This document shows positions 6,286 through 16,090 of a DNA stretch of 19,470 nt, piece after piece. The translations under genes and the position numbers were made by a program. The DNA is from a bacterium (GTDB lineage: Bacteria > UBP18 > UBA7526): positions 1 to 19,470 of the forward strand of contig JAUWXM010000012.1 of NCBI GenBank assembly GCA_030616365.1, written 5' to 3'. Below the pieces are notes generated by a model. It worked only from the letters and a program-made list of their open reading frames with translations, had not been told where the DNA came from and ran no database searches. Each line of letters begins with the position of its first letter. Within the stretch, counting starts at the first letter, position 1.

Positions 6286-8636
6286 AAGAGAAAGGAAAAA
6301 TTATCGCAGCCTTGATTCTGATATTGCTGTTGGGTACTACCATCCTCCGGGCAGGAGAGAAAGTCTCTCTCTCGCGGATAATGATTGAAGAGACAGCAGA
6401 ACTCATTCAGGTGGACCCCAAATTGGCAGTGGAGTTCTGTAAGTTCTTAGCCCGAGTCTATACTCGAGCAAAGAGATATGAAGAGGCAGCAGAAGTCTAT
6501 CAAAGGGCGCTTGAGATAACCCCCAAAGACGAGAGCCTTCGTTTAGCCTTAGCTCGTCTCTATGATTGGGAGATAAAAGACCCCCAGAGAGCGGCCTTGG
6601 AATATGAGAAATTAATAGAAATTAATCCAGAAAAGAGTGAGTATTATACCAGATTGGCAGAACTCTACCTTCAGATGGGTCTGAAGGAGAAGGCTATCCC
6701 GTTTTTGGAAAAAGTAGCCAAGGCCAGACCAGATGATGCCTATATCCATTCTAAGTTAGGCCAACTTTATCTATCCCGGGGAATGTATTCCAAAGCAGTT
6801 CAGGCCTACAAGGAAGCTATCAGGCTAAAGCCTGAGGCAGCGGTCTTTCATCTCTACTTAGCCAGAGCCTATACTGGAGAGAAAAGAGATAAGGAGGTGG
6901 TCGGAGAGTACCTTGCCGCCATAGATATGGAAGAGGAGCGTGGAATAATTGATGGGTGGCTATGGGAGACCGGGTCCTATGACATCTGGGGAGCAATACT
7001 CGTAAGAGCAGAACATTTAGGTATGCTTCCCAAACTAACTAAGAAATTTGAGAAGAGAGTAGCCCAGCATCCCAATAATTCCCTTCTACGCAAGGATTTA
7101 GCCCGGATTTATACCTGGGAAGGGAATTATGAGAAAGCGATTATTCAATGTCAAGCGGCCATCAGAATAAATCCTAAGGATAATGTTGCCTGGTATCGCC
7201 TGGGAAGAATATATGAAAGAAAGAAAGATTTCATCCCGGCAATAAAGGCCTACCTTGAAATTATAGTAAAAGATTTGGGATGGAGGGGACCCTCCAGAGG
7301 ATTTACCAGTGATATGAGGGATAATTGGAGAGCAAGTGGTAAAATAGAGAAGATTACAGAGAAAAGAGCTCTCTATTCTCAGGCGATTGAGATGGTAGAG
7401 GAAGCGGTCGAGAAGAAGCCTACCCAGATGTATCTTTTGATTCTATTGGGCGACCTCTATCGAGGTGGGGGAAGATATGAAGAAGCGATTGAGACCTACC
7501 AGAGGGTAATAGAGATAGAGCCGGGTATGAGTTTTAGTATGTCTCGTAATATAGCTGATATCTACACTAAAAACAAAGAATATGAGAAGGCAATAGCAAC
7601 CTATGAAAAGTTCTTAACTCTTTCCCAGCCAGCTCCAACGCGACATGAAAGGATAGGGGCTCTTAGGAAAGTATTTTTAGTCTATGGGAAGGTGGGCCGG
7701 GCTGAGGAGAAATTGCAGGAATATGAAGAAAGGATTATCCGGGAGCCGGAGAATATAGAACTCTACCAGGTGTTGGGCAAAATCTATGAAGCACTTAAGA
7801 GATGGGAAGAGGGAAGCAGGCTCTATCTCAAGGCCTTAGAGATTGCTCCCCAGAATAGAGAGATTAAGAGTGGTTCCAAAACATTCGCTCGGCAATGTAA
7901 ATGGAATAGAGCCCTGAAAGAGGCGCTTCCCCTTTATCAGAGGTTCAGAGAGCAGGAACCCACCCGTACCCAATATACCATCGCTCTCATTGAAATCTAC
8001 ACTGACTTAGGGGAGAAAGAAAGAGCGCATTCTCTATTTAACGAGCTTATCCGGAAGGAACCAAAGTCTCTCTACGAACTGCGCAATATCGCTCGTCTCT
8101 ATAAGCAGCAGGGAAAGTATGCTCTGGCGGAGGAGTACTATAGGGAGACCCGGGAAATGAGAGATTCCCCCTGGTATCGCTCTCAATATCTCTTTAAACT
8201 GGTCAGAGCTTCTCTGGCTGAGGGCAATTATGAGAAAGCAGAGGAGTTATTGAAGGAAAGAATAAGGCTCGCCCCTAATCAGCCCGCTCCCTATTTCGAT
8301 TTAGCAGAACTCTATAGAAAAGAGGGGAAATATAGAAAAGCAAAAGCCTTATATAGAGAGATTCTGGGAAGAACGGAGAAAGACTGGACAATGGACCATA
8401 TCATTGAGGACATTCACGAAGCCTTGCTTGAAGTTGAAGAGAAGAGTATCCTGCGAGCCATTGCCCGAGAGTATAAGAAGAAACTTAAGAAAGACCCTAA
8501 AAACATCGATTTGGGTAATTATTTAGCCCAGATTTACAGAAGAATGGAAGAATCGCAGAAGGAGATAGAGCCTGTTGAAGAGCCTCTATCTCTCGGGGAA
8601 TATGGATATTATGAGTTCGTGGGGGAGATTGAATAA
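6282..8636 (+). CDS. Large exported TPR-repeat protein (paralogue 1)
   Basis: A 784-residue protein with GTG at 6282 preceded by AGGAGG at 6271-6276; it overlaps the glycerate kinase stop. An N-terminal signal peptide or anchor (residues about 7-25: IIAALILILLLGTTILRA) implies location in the periplasm or at the membrane. Nearly all the rest is tetratricopeptide repeats of about 34 residues (for example AKRYEEAAEVYQRALEITPK, GMYSKAVQAYKEAIRLKP, GRYEEAIETYQRVIEIEPG), at least twelve by eye, with a tryptophan-containing non-TPR interruption around residues 325-355. TPR superhelices act as protein-binding scaffolds; no catalytic domain is visible and the partner is unknown. The next gene is a clear paralogue. 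A promoter for that gene overlaps the stop region of this one. The C-terminus is acidic and tyrosine-rich. Confidence 0.85.
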   Translation: MKEKGKIIAALILILLLGTTILRAGEKVSLSRIMIEETAELIQVDPKLAVEFCKFLARVYTRAKRYEEAAEVYQRALEITPKDESLRLALARLYDWEIKDPQRAALEYEKLIEINPEKSEYYTRLAELYLQMGLKEKAIPFLEKVAKARPDDAYIHSKLGQLYLSRGMYSKAVQAYKEAIRLKPEAAVFHLYLARAYTGEKRDKEVVGEYLAAIDMEEERGIIDGWLWETGSYDIWGAILVRAEHLGMLPKLTKKFEKRVAQHPNNSLLRKDLARIYTWEGNYEKAIIQCQAAIRINPKDNVAWYRLGRIYERKKDFIPAIKAYLEIIVKDLGWRGPSRGFTSDMRDNWRASGKIEKITEKRALYSQAIEMVEEAVEKKPTQMYLLILLGDLYRGGGRYEEAIETYQRVIEIEPGMSFSMSRNIADIYTKNKEYEKAIATYEKFLTLSQPAPTRHERIGALRKVFLVYGKVGRAEEKLQEYEERIIREPENIELYQVLGKIYEALKRWEEGSRLYLKALEIAPQNREIKSGSKTFARQCKWNRALKEALPLYQRFREQEPTRTQYTIALIEIYTDLGEKERAHSLFNELIRKEPKSLYELRNIARLYKQQGKYALAEEYYRETREMRDSPWYRSQYLFKLVRASLAEGNYEKAEELLKERIRLAPNQPAPYFDLAELYRKEGKYRKAKALYREILGRTEKDWTMDHIIEDIHEALLEVEEKSILRAIAREYKKKLKKDPKNIDLGNYLAQIYRRMEESQKEIEPVEEPLSLGEYGYYEFVGEIE

Positions 8637-8657
8637 TAGTTTGGAGCGTGTTATACT
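8629..8657 (+). promoter_or_regulatory. Candidate sigma70-type promoter for the second TPR gene
   Basis: TTGAAT at 8629-8634, a 17-bp gap, then TATACT at 8652-8657, preceded by TG one base upstream (extended -10). It overlaps the stop codon of the first TPR gene. The start would be near 8664, giving a leader of only about 12 nt that still holds the AGGAGGAG site. Short leader and pattern-only evidence limit confidence. Confidence 0.4.
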
Positions 8658-8675
8658 ATTAAGAGGAGGAGACTT

Positions 8676-10772
8676 ATGAAGAAAGTGTTATGGGGGCTAA
8701 TTTTTGTATTGACCGTAAGCATAATGACCAGTGTGGTTTCTTTTGGTCAGGAGAAAGGAGAAATCAAGGGAATAGAGGAAATAATCGGAGAGATAACCAA
8801 AATTATTAGGTCTCATCCCCAGTATGCGGTGGAGTTCTATAAATCCCTGGGGCAGTTCTACCAGAGGCAGGGAAGGCTTAGGGAGGCCATTGAGGTTTAT
8901 AAAAAAGCCGTAGAGATCGCTCCCAGCGATGTCAATCTTCGTCAAATCCTTGCTCAGTTATATAATCGACAGAAGATGTATGAAGAGGCCACTTTAGAAT
9001 ATGAAAGACTGATAGAGTTGAATCCAGAGAATACCTGGAACTATGCAACATTAGCGGGTCTCTATCATAAGACAGGGAAGAAGGATGAAGCCCAGTCGCT
9101 CTGTCAAAGGATGATAGAGATGAAACCCTATGATTCTAATGTTTATTCTCAGGTAGGGAGAATCTATAAAGAGCAGAAGATGTATGATGAGGCAATCGAG
9201 ATGTACGAAAAAGCCATTGAACTGAACCCTACCTATACTCATCTTTACTCGCAGTTAGCCGCTATCTATGAGAAGCAGAAGAGGTATGATGAGGCCATCT
9301 TAGTCTATAAAAAGGCCATGGAATGGGCGCGGAGTGTGTGGCAGAGGAAGCAGATGGGCAAGAGATTAATCGAAATAGCAAAGAAAGCGAATAGATTGGA
9401 AGAATTGGCTAAGGAGTATGAAAGGGAGATAAAGAAAGAGCCTACCAATCCTGAGCTCTATAAATTCTTGGGCAGGATATATGTGGAGCAGAAGAGGTAT
9501 GAGGAGGCCATTACTCAGTATGAGAAAGCAATTGAATTAGTCCCTCAAGATATAGAGACCTACTATGAATTGGGAGAGACCTACGAAAAAAAGAAGGATT
9601 TCAAAGAGGCTGTCTCTATCTATCTCTCCATTTTTGAGAGAAGTTTTAGTCAAGGGCCTTTTGTTTATAATCTAAAAGGTTATTACAGCGTCTCTAGCCG
9701 TATTACAGAAAGGATTAGACCAATCATTATGGATGCTAAGAGAAGGATACTAAAAATTGCCAGAGAGGAGAAGATGTATGGAGAGGTCATTGACCAGGTG
9801 AAGGAAGCCCTGAAAAGAAGCCCGGACCATATCGTGCTCAATGAACTCTTGGCTGAGGCCTGTATGGAGAGTAAGGATTACGCCCAGGCAGGAGAAGCAT
9901 ACCAGAGGCTTCTTAAGTTAAGACCTTCTAATATAGACTATTACGAAAAATTGGGGGATGCCTACTACAAATTGGGGGATGCCTACTACAAAGAGAATAA
10001 GAGAGAAGAAGCAATTGCTACCTGGGGGAAAATAGTTGAATTGAGCCCCAGGAGCCCTCGCTCCTATGAGCGTCTGGGCAGGATATATAAGAGGCACAAA
10101 ATCTATGACCAGGCAGAGAACGCTTATCAGAAGGCCATTGAACTCGCCCCCAGGAACTGGCGTTATCATCAGAATTTAGCCAGAATATATAAAGAGGAGA
10201 AGAAGTATAAAGAGGCCATTGTTTGCCTCAGGGAGGCCCTGGAGTTAATACCAGGCAATAGAGAGATAGAGCGTGCACTGGCCGAACTGTATTATAATCA
10301 AAAAAGATATGAAGAAGCTATCCCAGTCTACGAGAGGCTAATGGAATCAGAGCCCAGGAATACCAAGTACTGTGAGAGGCTGGGTGAACTCTACTACAAG
10401 ATGAATAAGAAGAAGGAGGCTTTAGCCATCTGGAAGAAGATTATTGAGATTGAGTCGGATAGAGCCTACTCTTATACCCGGGTGGGAAGAATATATAAGA
10501 AGTATAAACTCTATGAAGAGGCAATTGAGATGTATCAGAAGGCCATTGAGTTAGAACCGGATAAGTCTTCTCATCATAAGGACCTTGCCTCTTTCTACAA
10601 AGAGCAGAAGAGATACCAGGAGGCGATAGGGGAGTATAAGAAGGCCTTAGAATTGACTGACCAGGAATGGGAACGAAAGAACATCTTAAGAGAGATGCTT
10701 AAGGTCTACGAGAAGACAGGAAGACTGGATGAACTGGCCCAAGAAATGGAGAAGAAGTTAAAGGAGGAGTGA
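8676..10772 (+). CDS. Large exported TPR-repeat protein (paralogue 2)
   Basis: A 698-residue protein with ATG at 8676 and AGGAGGAG immediately upstream at 8663-8670. It has a signal peptide of about 25 residues (KKVLWGLIFVLTVSIMTSVV, then SFGQ) and then about fourteen TPR units (QKMYEEATLEYERLIELNPE, QKMYDEAIEMYEKAIELNPT, EKKYKEAIVCLREALELIPG and others). It aligns by eye with paralogue 1 from the N-terminus: AVEFYKSLGQFYQRQGRLREA against AVEFCKFLARVYTRAKRYEEA. It also shares an interruption after a KKDF...YL.I segment, so the pair arose by gene duplication. A 21-bp perfect tandem duplication at 9948-9989 makes KLGDAYYKLGDAYY and shifts the repeat register by seven residues. Probably a periplasmic or envelope scaffold; the partner is unknown. 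Enolase follows after 26 bp. Confidence 0.86.
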   Translation: MKKVLWGLIFVLTVSIMTSVVSFGQEKGEIKGIEEIIGEITKIIRSHPQYAVEFYKSLGQFYQRQGRLREAIEVYKKAVEIAPSDVNLRQILAQLYNRQKMYEEATLEYERLIELNPENTWNYATLAGLYHKTGKKDEAQSLCQRMIEMKPYDSNVYSQVGRIYKEQKMYDEAIEMYEKAIELNPTYTHLYSQLAAIYEKQKRYDEAILVYKKAMEWARSVWQRKQMGKRLIEIAKKANRLEELAKEYEREIKKEPTNPELYKFLGRIYVEQKRYEEAITQYEKAIELVPQDIETYYELGETYEKKKDFKEAVSIYLSIFERSFSQGPFVYNLKGYYSVSSRITERIRPIIMDAKRRILKIAREEKMYGEVIDQVKEALKRSPDHIVLNELLAEACMESKDYAQAGEAYQRLLKLRPSNIDYYEKLGDAYYKLGDAYYKENKREEAIATWGKIVELSPRSPRSYERLGRIYKRHKIYDQAENAYQKAIELAPRNWRYHQNLARIYKEEKKYKEAIVCLREALELIPGNREIERALAELYYNQKRYEEAIPVYERLMESEPRNTKYCERLGELYYKMNKKKEALAIWKKIIEIESDRAYSYTRVGRIYKKYKLYEEAIEMYQKAIELEPDKSSHHKDLASFYKEQKRYQEAIGEYKKALELTDQEWERKNILREMLKVYEKTGRLDELAQEMEKKLKEE
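9948..9989. repeat. Perfect 21-bp tandem duplication in the second TPR gene
   Basis: Bases 9948-9968 and 9969-9989 are identical and encode KLGDAYY twice. The duplication is in frame and adds seven residues within a TPR helix A, out of step with the 34-residue period. Perfect identity suggests a recent slippage event. Confidence 0.95.
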
Positions 10773-10795
10773 AATGAGGAGCTTAAAGGAGGTAA

Positions 10796-12250
<1,455 letters not shown>

Positions 12251-12252
12251 AA

Positions 12253-12567
12253 TTGGCAGAGAAAAAAGGTAGGCGTTTCCCCAGAGTAGTCTTAATAGCC
12301 ATTCTTTTATTAATCTTCTTTCTCGCTTATCTTTTCCTCTCTGGATATCTCGACCTGAGGAAGGTAGGTCAGAGACTGGCAAGACTAGAAGAGGAGAACA
12401 AAAGGCTCATTCAGGAGAACAAGAGGCTGGAGGAAGAGAGAAAGGCCCTGGAAGGGGACCCCTTCTATATTGAAAAGATTGCTCGGGAAGAGCTAGGAAT
12501 GGTGAAGAAAGGCGAGGTGGTCTATGAAATCATCTCTTCTGAGCCGTTGAAAGAAAAACAGAAATAA
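12253..12567 (+). CDS. FtsB/DivIC-family cell division protein
   Basis: A 104-residue bitopic membrane protein. TTG at 12253 is the best start: GGAGAG lies at 12242-12247 and no better in-frame start exists before the membrane segment. Layout: short basic cytoplasmic N-terminus (AEKKGRRFPR), one transmembrane helix at about 14-36 (VVLIAILLLIFFLAYLFLSG), then a periplasmic coiled coil (LARLEEENKRLIQENKRLEE) and a C-terminal segment DPFYIEKIAREELGMVKKGEVVYEI. The last segment, with its ARE.LGMVK.GE pattern, is typical of FtsB/DivIC. In the divisome this protein pairs with FtsL and helps activate septal peptidoglycan synthesis. The location after eno agrees with this. FtsB versus DivIC is a naming matter only. 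Confidence 0.88.
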   Translation: MAEKKGRRFPRVVLIAILLLIFFLAYLFLSGYLDLRKVGQRLARLEEENKRLIQENKRLEEERKALEGDPFYIEKIAREELGMVKKGEVVYEIISSEPLKEKQK

Positions 12568-12609
12568 ATATTAATCAATTGCGGAGGCTGAGATATATAG
12601 GTAATACCT

Positions 12610-12640
12610 GTCTACTGACAGGCCCGCCTGTCGACGAGAC
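12610..12640. repeat. Palindromic element downstream of ftsB
   Basis: GACAGGC-CC-GCCTGTC at 12617-12632 is a perfect 7-bp stem with a 2-nt loop, flanked by GTCT (12610-12613) and AGAC (12637-12640), which can extend it. It lies in the 471-bp gene-free stretch 12568-13038. Confidence 0.6.
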
Positions 12641-12655
12641 AAGTAAAATTTTCGC

Positions 12656-12716
12656 CAGGGGCAGTCCAATTCCACCTCATTTTGATAGATATCTGTCCCT
12701 GAAGCGCGGCTTTTTT
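12656..12716 (+). terminator. Possible terminator or structured RNA end after ftsB
   Basis: CAGGGGCAG at 12656-12664 pairs with CTGTCCCTG at 12693-12701 (9 bp, one G-U). The flanking CGC/GCG can add three pairs after a 2-nt bulge, and a run of six T follows at 12711-12716. The 28-nt loop and the CGGC between stem and T-run are not ideal, so it may be the 3' end of a small RNA rather than a standard terminator. Confidence 0.35.
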
Positions 12717-12839
12717 ATAGACTCGGATTCACACGGATGATAGACGGGTGAACACAGAATTGAAATTTATCTGTAATAATCCACGCCCACTATGTCTGAA
12801 TAGTAAGCAGTAAGAGAAAATCCGTGCTCAAAAAAATTC

Positions 12840-12867
12840 TTGACTTGGGTAGAAATTGTGATACAAT
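12840..12867 (+). promoter_or_regulatory. Sigma70-type promoter of the histidine kinase operon
   Basis: TTGACT at 12840-12845, a 16-bp gap and TACAAT at 12862-12867, with TG one base upstream (extended -10). The expected start near 12874 leaves a leader of about 165 nt before the kinase start codon. It lies at the end of the gene-free stretch and points toward the signalling genes. Confidence 0.65.
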
Positions 12868-12875
12868 AAGCTTAA

Positions 12876-12893
12876 ATAGTAAAATTTTACTAT
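12876..12893. promoter_or_regulatory. 18-bp perfect palindrome at the predicted transcription start: candidate operator
   Basis: ATAGTAAAATTTTACTAT is fully self-complementary and begins 9 bases after the -10 box, so a bound protein would block promoter clearance. No regulator is identified. The response regulator of this operon has no DNA-binding domain, so a different factor would have to bind it. Confidence 0.5.
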
Positions 12894-12897
12894 ATCG

Positions 12898-12943
12898 AGC
12901 AAAGTTGTTGCTTACATAGCAGTTTTTATATCATTACTGCTAT
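12898..12943 (+). promoter_or_regulatory. Two stem-loops in the leader of the histidine kinase gene
   Basis: AGCAA/TTGCT (12898-12902 and 12908-12912) form a 5-bp stem. ATAGCAGT (12916-12923) and ACTGCTAT (12936-12943) form a perfect 8-bp stem with a 12-nt A+T-rich loop. The remaining leader to 13038 is very A+T-rich with no further clear structure. No known riboswitch pattern was recognised. Confidence 0.4.
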
Positions 12944-13038
12944 TTATGGATTTTATTTTATTATTTATAATATGATAATATAAAGAAGTCTCTCAAAGAG
13001 CCACATTTATATTTATCCATAAACGGAGTCAATAGACA

Positions 13039-15633
13039 ATGAGAAAACCTAAAAAGCGGAATAATAATAACCTCACTAAGCGCAAGAAAATAGAAGAGGC
13101 GCTGAGGAAAAGCGAAGAACATTATAGAATATTTGCATCATATCAACACGCAATTTCTGAACTGCATAAGTTCTATGTAGTAGAAGCTCCTTTTGAACAG
13201 ATGGTTCAGAGAACACTCGATTCGATTATTGAGAAGTTTGGTTATTATATGGCCTGGTATGCCGAATTGATAGAGAAAGAAAAAGTAATTCTTCCCAAGT
13301 TATGGGCGGGAAAATACGAAAAATATCTAGATGGATTGCGGCTTGAATATGAGGGTGATAAAAGAGATGCTAAATGTGCCATGAGTCTTGCGATTCTAAG
13401 GAAAAAACCCTTTGGCTATGCAGACCTTGAACATGATAAAGATTTTGAAAAATGGCGTGATTTTGCTCTTCAATATGGGTATCGCTCAAATCAAGCCATA
13501 CCACTTATTATAGATGGTAAATGCAAGAGTGCATTTTTGATTTACAGCACCCGTCCCCGGGCCTTTAGCGAAGAGTTGGTTCAGTATCTCAAAGGAATCG
13601 TGGATGAACTTGCTATGATTGTTGAAAATATTACCAAGCGCAAGCAGGCGGAGGAAGCGTTGCGGAGAGCCCATGATGAGTTAGAAGTACGTGTCCAGGA
13701 ACGAACCGCAGAACTTGCAAAAGCCCATGAGACGCTTGTAGAATCTGAAGAAAAGTATAGAACGCAGTTTGAAGAAGCATTGGATGCTATCTTTATAGCT
13801 GATGCTAAAACAGGCACATTAATTGACTGCAACCGTGCAGCAACACGATTGGTTGGTAGAAAAAAATCAGAACTGGTTGGTAAACACCAGCGGATCCTCC
13901 ATCCACCAGAGGAAAGCACAGGAGATTTTACTAGGACTTTCAAACAGCATCTTAAAGAAAAAATGGGGCAGGTTTTGGAAGCACAGGTCATTACCAAAAA
14001 AGGAGAGATAAAAGATGTTGCAATAAAGGCTAATTTGTTTGAATTTAAAGGCAAAAAAGCGTTGCAAGGGATATTTCGTGACATCACCGAACGCAAGAAG
14101 GCAGGGGAGAGGTTGAGGGCGAGCGAGGAGAAATTCAGAGAGTTGGCTGAATTGTTACCGGAAACCATTTATGAATTTGATGAAACGGGTTACCTCACAT
14201 TTGTAAACCGTGCGGCCTTTGCGATGTTTGGCTTTACTCAAGAGGATTTCAAGGAAGGATTGACTGCTCTTCAGATGTTGGTTCCCGAAGATCGAGATAG
14301 GGCTAAGGAGAATATAAGTAAGGTACTCGGTGGAGAAAAGTTGGGCGGTGTGGAATACACCGCACAGAGGAAAGACGGCTCTGCATTTCCTATTATTATA
14401 TATTCCAGTGCTATTATTCGCGAGGGAAAGTCTGCAGGCTTGAGAGGGATAATTGTAGACATCACCGAGCGCAAGAAGACGGAGGAGGTACTACGGAAGA
14501 GTGGGGATAAGTATAGAACGCTTCTTGAGAATCTCTCTCAAAAGATATTTTTTAAAGACAGGAACTCAGTTTACATATCTTGCAATGAGAATTACGCCAG
14601 GGATTTAAAGATTAAATCCGGGGAAATTGCTGGAAAAACAGATTATGATTTCTTCCCTAAGGAATTGGCTGAAAAATACAGAGCAGACGATAAGAGAATT
14701 ATGGAATCGGGAGAGACAGAAGATATTGAAGAGAGATATATCCAGGAAGAGCAGGAAGTGATTGCCCATACAGTCAAAACGCCTGTTAAGGATGAAGAAG
14801 ATAATGTCTTTGGAATATTAGGTATTTTCTGGGACATTACGGAGCGCAAAAGGATGGAGGAGCGTCTCGCACAATCAGAGAAGTTGGCTACCGTGGGTCG
14901 CTTGGCCGCAGGGGTGGCCCATGAGATTAATAACCCCATCACATCTGCCTTGTTGAATGTACAGAGGATGTCTAATAAGATGAAGAAAAAAGTTAAAACT
15001 ATTCCTGATGTTAAGGTATATGTGAAGACCTTGGAAAAGGTTGAGGGGGCTATCTATCGATGCAGGAGGATTGTGACCGAGCTTTTGGTCTTCTCTCGTC
15101 CCACTAAGTTTGAGCTAGCCCCCACTAATATAAATAAAGTTATAAAAGAAACTCTGGAATCTTTGGAAGAGCAAGTCAAGACCCGAGATATAAAGGTAGT
15201 AAAGGCTCTCGCCCCCCAGCTGCCCCGAATAATGGCTGATAGAGAACAACTCAGTCAGGTCTTCAGCAACCTGATTATGAATGGCTGTGAAGCTATGCCT
15301 AAAGGCGGCCGATTGAGGATTACCACCAGGCTCCAAAAGCCAGAGGTTGGTGCGCGAAGTGGTAGATTGGGTGAAGGAGCGATAAAACTCGTCGAGATTG
15401 AAGTTAGTGATATGGGTAAAGGTATATCAAAAGAGAACCTGCCTAAGATATTCGATCCATTCTTTACTACTAAAGAGACGGGCAAAGGAGTAGGTTTGGG
15501 TCTATCCATTTCTCATAGGATTATAGAAGAGCACAAAGGCACTATAGAGGCAAGAAGCCAGAAGGGTAAAGGGACTACATTTATCATAAGATTTCCCGCA
15601 GTAAAAAAAGCTAAATCAAAAATTAATGCTTGA
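13039..15633 (+). CDS. Soluble multi-sensor histidine kinase (GAF-PAS-PAS-PAS-HisKA-HATPase)
   Basis: An 864-residue protein with ATG at 13039 and GGAG about 10 nt upstream. No transmembrane segment is visible, so it senses in the cytoplasm. Order: a GAF-like domain (about 40-195), a coiled coil (200-240), three PAS domains (about 240-350, 365-477 and 490-602), each ending in a DITERK-type motif, then HisKA with the phosphorylated H628 in [16 protein letters not shown]. The HATPase domain has the N box around N744/N748, D791 of DMGKGI, the F box IFDPFFTTK and the G2 box [15 protein letters not shown]. The H box with NNP and the IFDPFFTTK motif place it with the NtrB/ZraS-like HPK4 group. The downstream receiver is the likely phosphate acceptor. 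Ligands are unknown. The stop codon overlaps the -35 box of a candidate promoter for the next gene. Confidence 0.9.
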   Translation: MRKPKKRNNNNLTKRKKIEEALRKSEEHYRIFASYQHAISELHKFYVVEAPFEQMVQRTLDSIIEKFGYYMAWYAELIEKEKVILPKLWAGKYEKYLDGLRLEYEGDKRDAKCAMSLAILRKKPFGYADLEHDKDFEKWRDFALQYGYRSNQAIPLIIDGKCKSAFLIYSTRPRAFSEELVQYLKGIVDELAMIVENITKRKQAEEALRRAHDELEVRVQERTAELAKAHETLVESEEKYRTQFEEALDAIFIADAKTGTLIDCNRAATRLVGRKKSELVGKHQRILHPPEESTGDFTRTFKQHLKEKMGQVLEAQVITKKGEIKDVAIKANLFEFKGKKALQGIFRDITERKKAGERLRASEEKFRELAELLPETIYEFDETGYLTFVNRAAFAMFGFTQEDFKEGLTALQMLVPEDRDRAKENISKVLGGEKLGGVEYTAQRKDGSAFPIIIYSSAIIREGKSAGLRGIIVDITERKKTEEVLRKSGDKYRTLLENLSQKIFFKDRNSVYISCNENYARDLKIKSGEIAGKTDYDFFPKELAEKYRADDKRIMESGETEDIEERYIQEEQEVIAHTVKTPVKDEEDNVFGILGIFWDITERKRMEERLAQSEKLATVGRLAAGVAHEINNPITSALLNVQRMSNKMKKKVKTIPDVKVYVKTLEKVEGAIYRCRRIVTELLVFSRPTKFELAPTNINKVIKETLESLEEQVKTRDIKVVKALAPQLPRIMADREQLSQVFSNLIMNGCEAMPKGGRLRITTRLQKPEVGARSGRLGEGAIKLVEIEVSDMGKGISKENLPKIFDPFFTTKETGKGVGLGLSISHRIIEEHKGTIEARSQKGKGTTFIIRFPAVKKAKSKINA

Positions 15634-15659
15634 CAAATAGAAGAAATTAATGATAACAT
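15630..15659 (+). promoter_or_regulatory. Candidate internal promoter before the response regulator gene
   Basis: A perfect -35 box TTGACA at 15630-15635 overlaps the kinase stop codon; TAACAT at 15654-15659 follows after 18 bp. A second -10-like TATAAT at 15672-15677 has no good -35. It would let the receiver and downstream genes be made without the kinase. Confidence 0.4.
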
Positions 15660-15691
15660 CAAAGAATATGTTATAATAAGGGGAGTCTAAC

Positions 15692-16090
15692 ATGATGAAG
15701 AAAAAGATTTTAATAGTAGATGATGAGAAAGAGCTTTGTGATACCCTTGAGGAGATTCTGGCTGAAGAGGGTTACCGGACATTTTCCGCCTATAGTGGGC
15801 AATCAGCATTAAAGATGATTAAGAAAGAGAAGCCAGGCCTGGTTCTTCTGGATATCTATATGCCCAAGATGGATGGGATAGAGGTACTGAATCGAGTAAA
15901 GAAAATAGATAAGAAGATAGTGGTGGTTATGATAACCGCTTATGGTACCTTAGATACCGCCAAAAAGACTCTAAAATTGGGCGCTTACGATTATATAACT
16001 AAGCCCTTTGATATGAATTTCATAAAGAGAGTTGTCAGAAACGCCCTCTCGGGAACAAAAAAAGCGAAGAGGAAGTATAAAAATGTATGA
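15692..16090 (+). CDS. Stand-alone response regulator receiver (CheY-like)
   Basis: A 132-residue single receiver domain. ATG at 15692 (or 15695) follows GGGGAG at 15680-15685. Key residues: acidic pair D10-D11 (VDDEKE), phospho-acceptor D54 (LVLLDIYMPKMDG), T82 (ITAYG) and K104 (YITKPF). After residue about 120 there is only a short basic tail, with no DNA-binding or enzymatic output domain, so it must act through a protein partner. The receiver resembles those of NtrC-type regulators, fitting the NtrB-like kinase upstream. The gene overlaps the next one by 8 bases, indicating translational coupling to the ATPase and suggesting that the ATPase or the HD-GYP protein is the output. Confidence 0.92.
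   Translation: MMKKKILIVDDEKELCDTLEEILAEEGYRTFSAYSGQSALKMIKKEKPGLVLLDIYMPKMDGIEVLNRVKKIDKKIVVVMITAYGTLDTAKKTLKLGAYDYITKPFDMNFIKRVVRNALSGTKKAKRKYKNV

Noticed and set aside
12568..13038. tRNA, 6S RNA or SRP RNA in the long spacer
   Set aside because: No cloverleaf and no conserved SRP loop was seen; the 6S fold could not be supported by eye.
13581..14168. 195-codon minus-strand frame opposite the histidine kinase
   Set aside because: Serine-rich antisense shadow of the PAS region with no recognisable motif.
16032..16082. Longer N-terminus for the GspA-like ATPase
   Set aside because: It would lie within the receiver gene, and the family sequence begins exactly at 16083.
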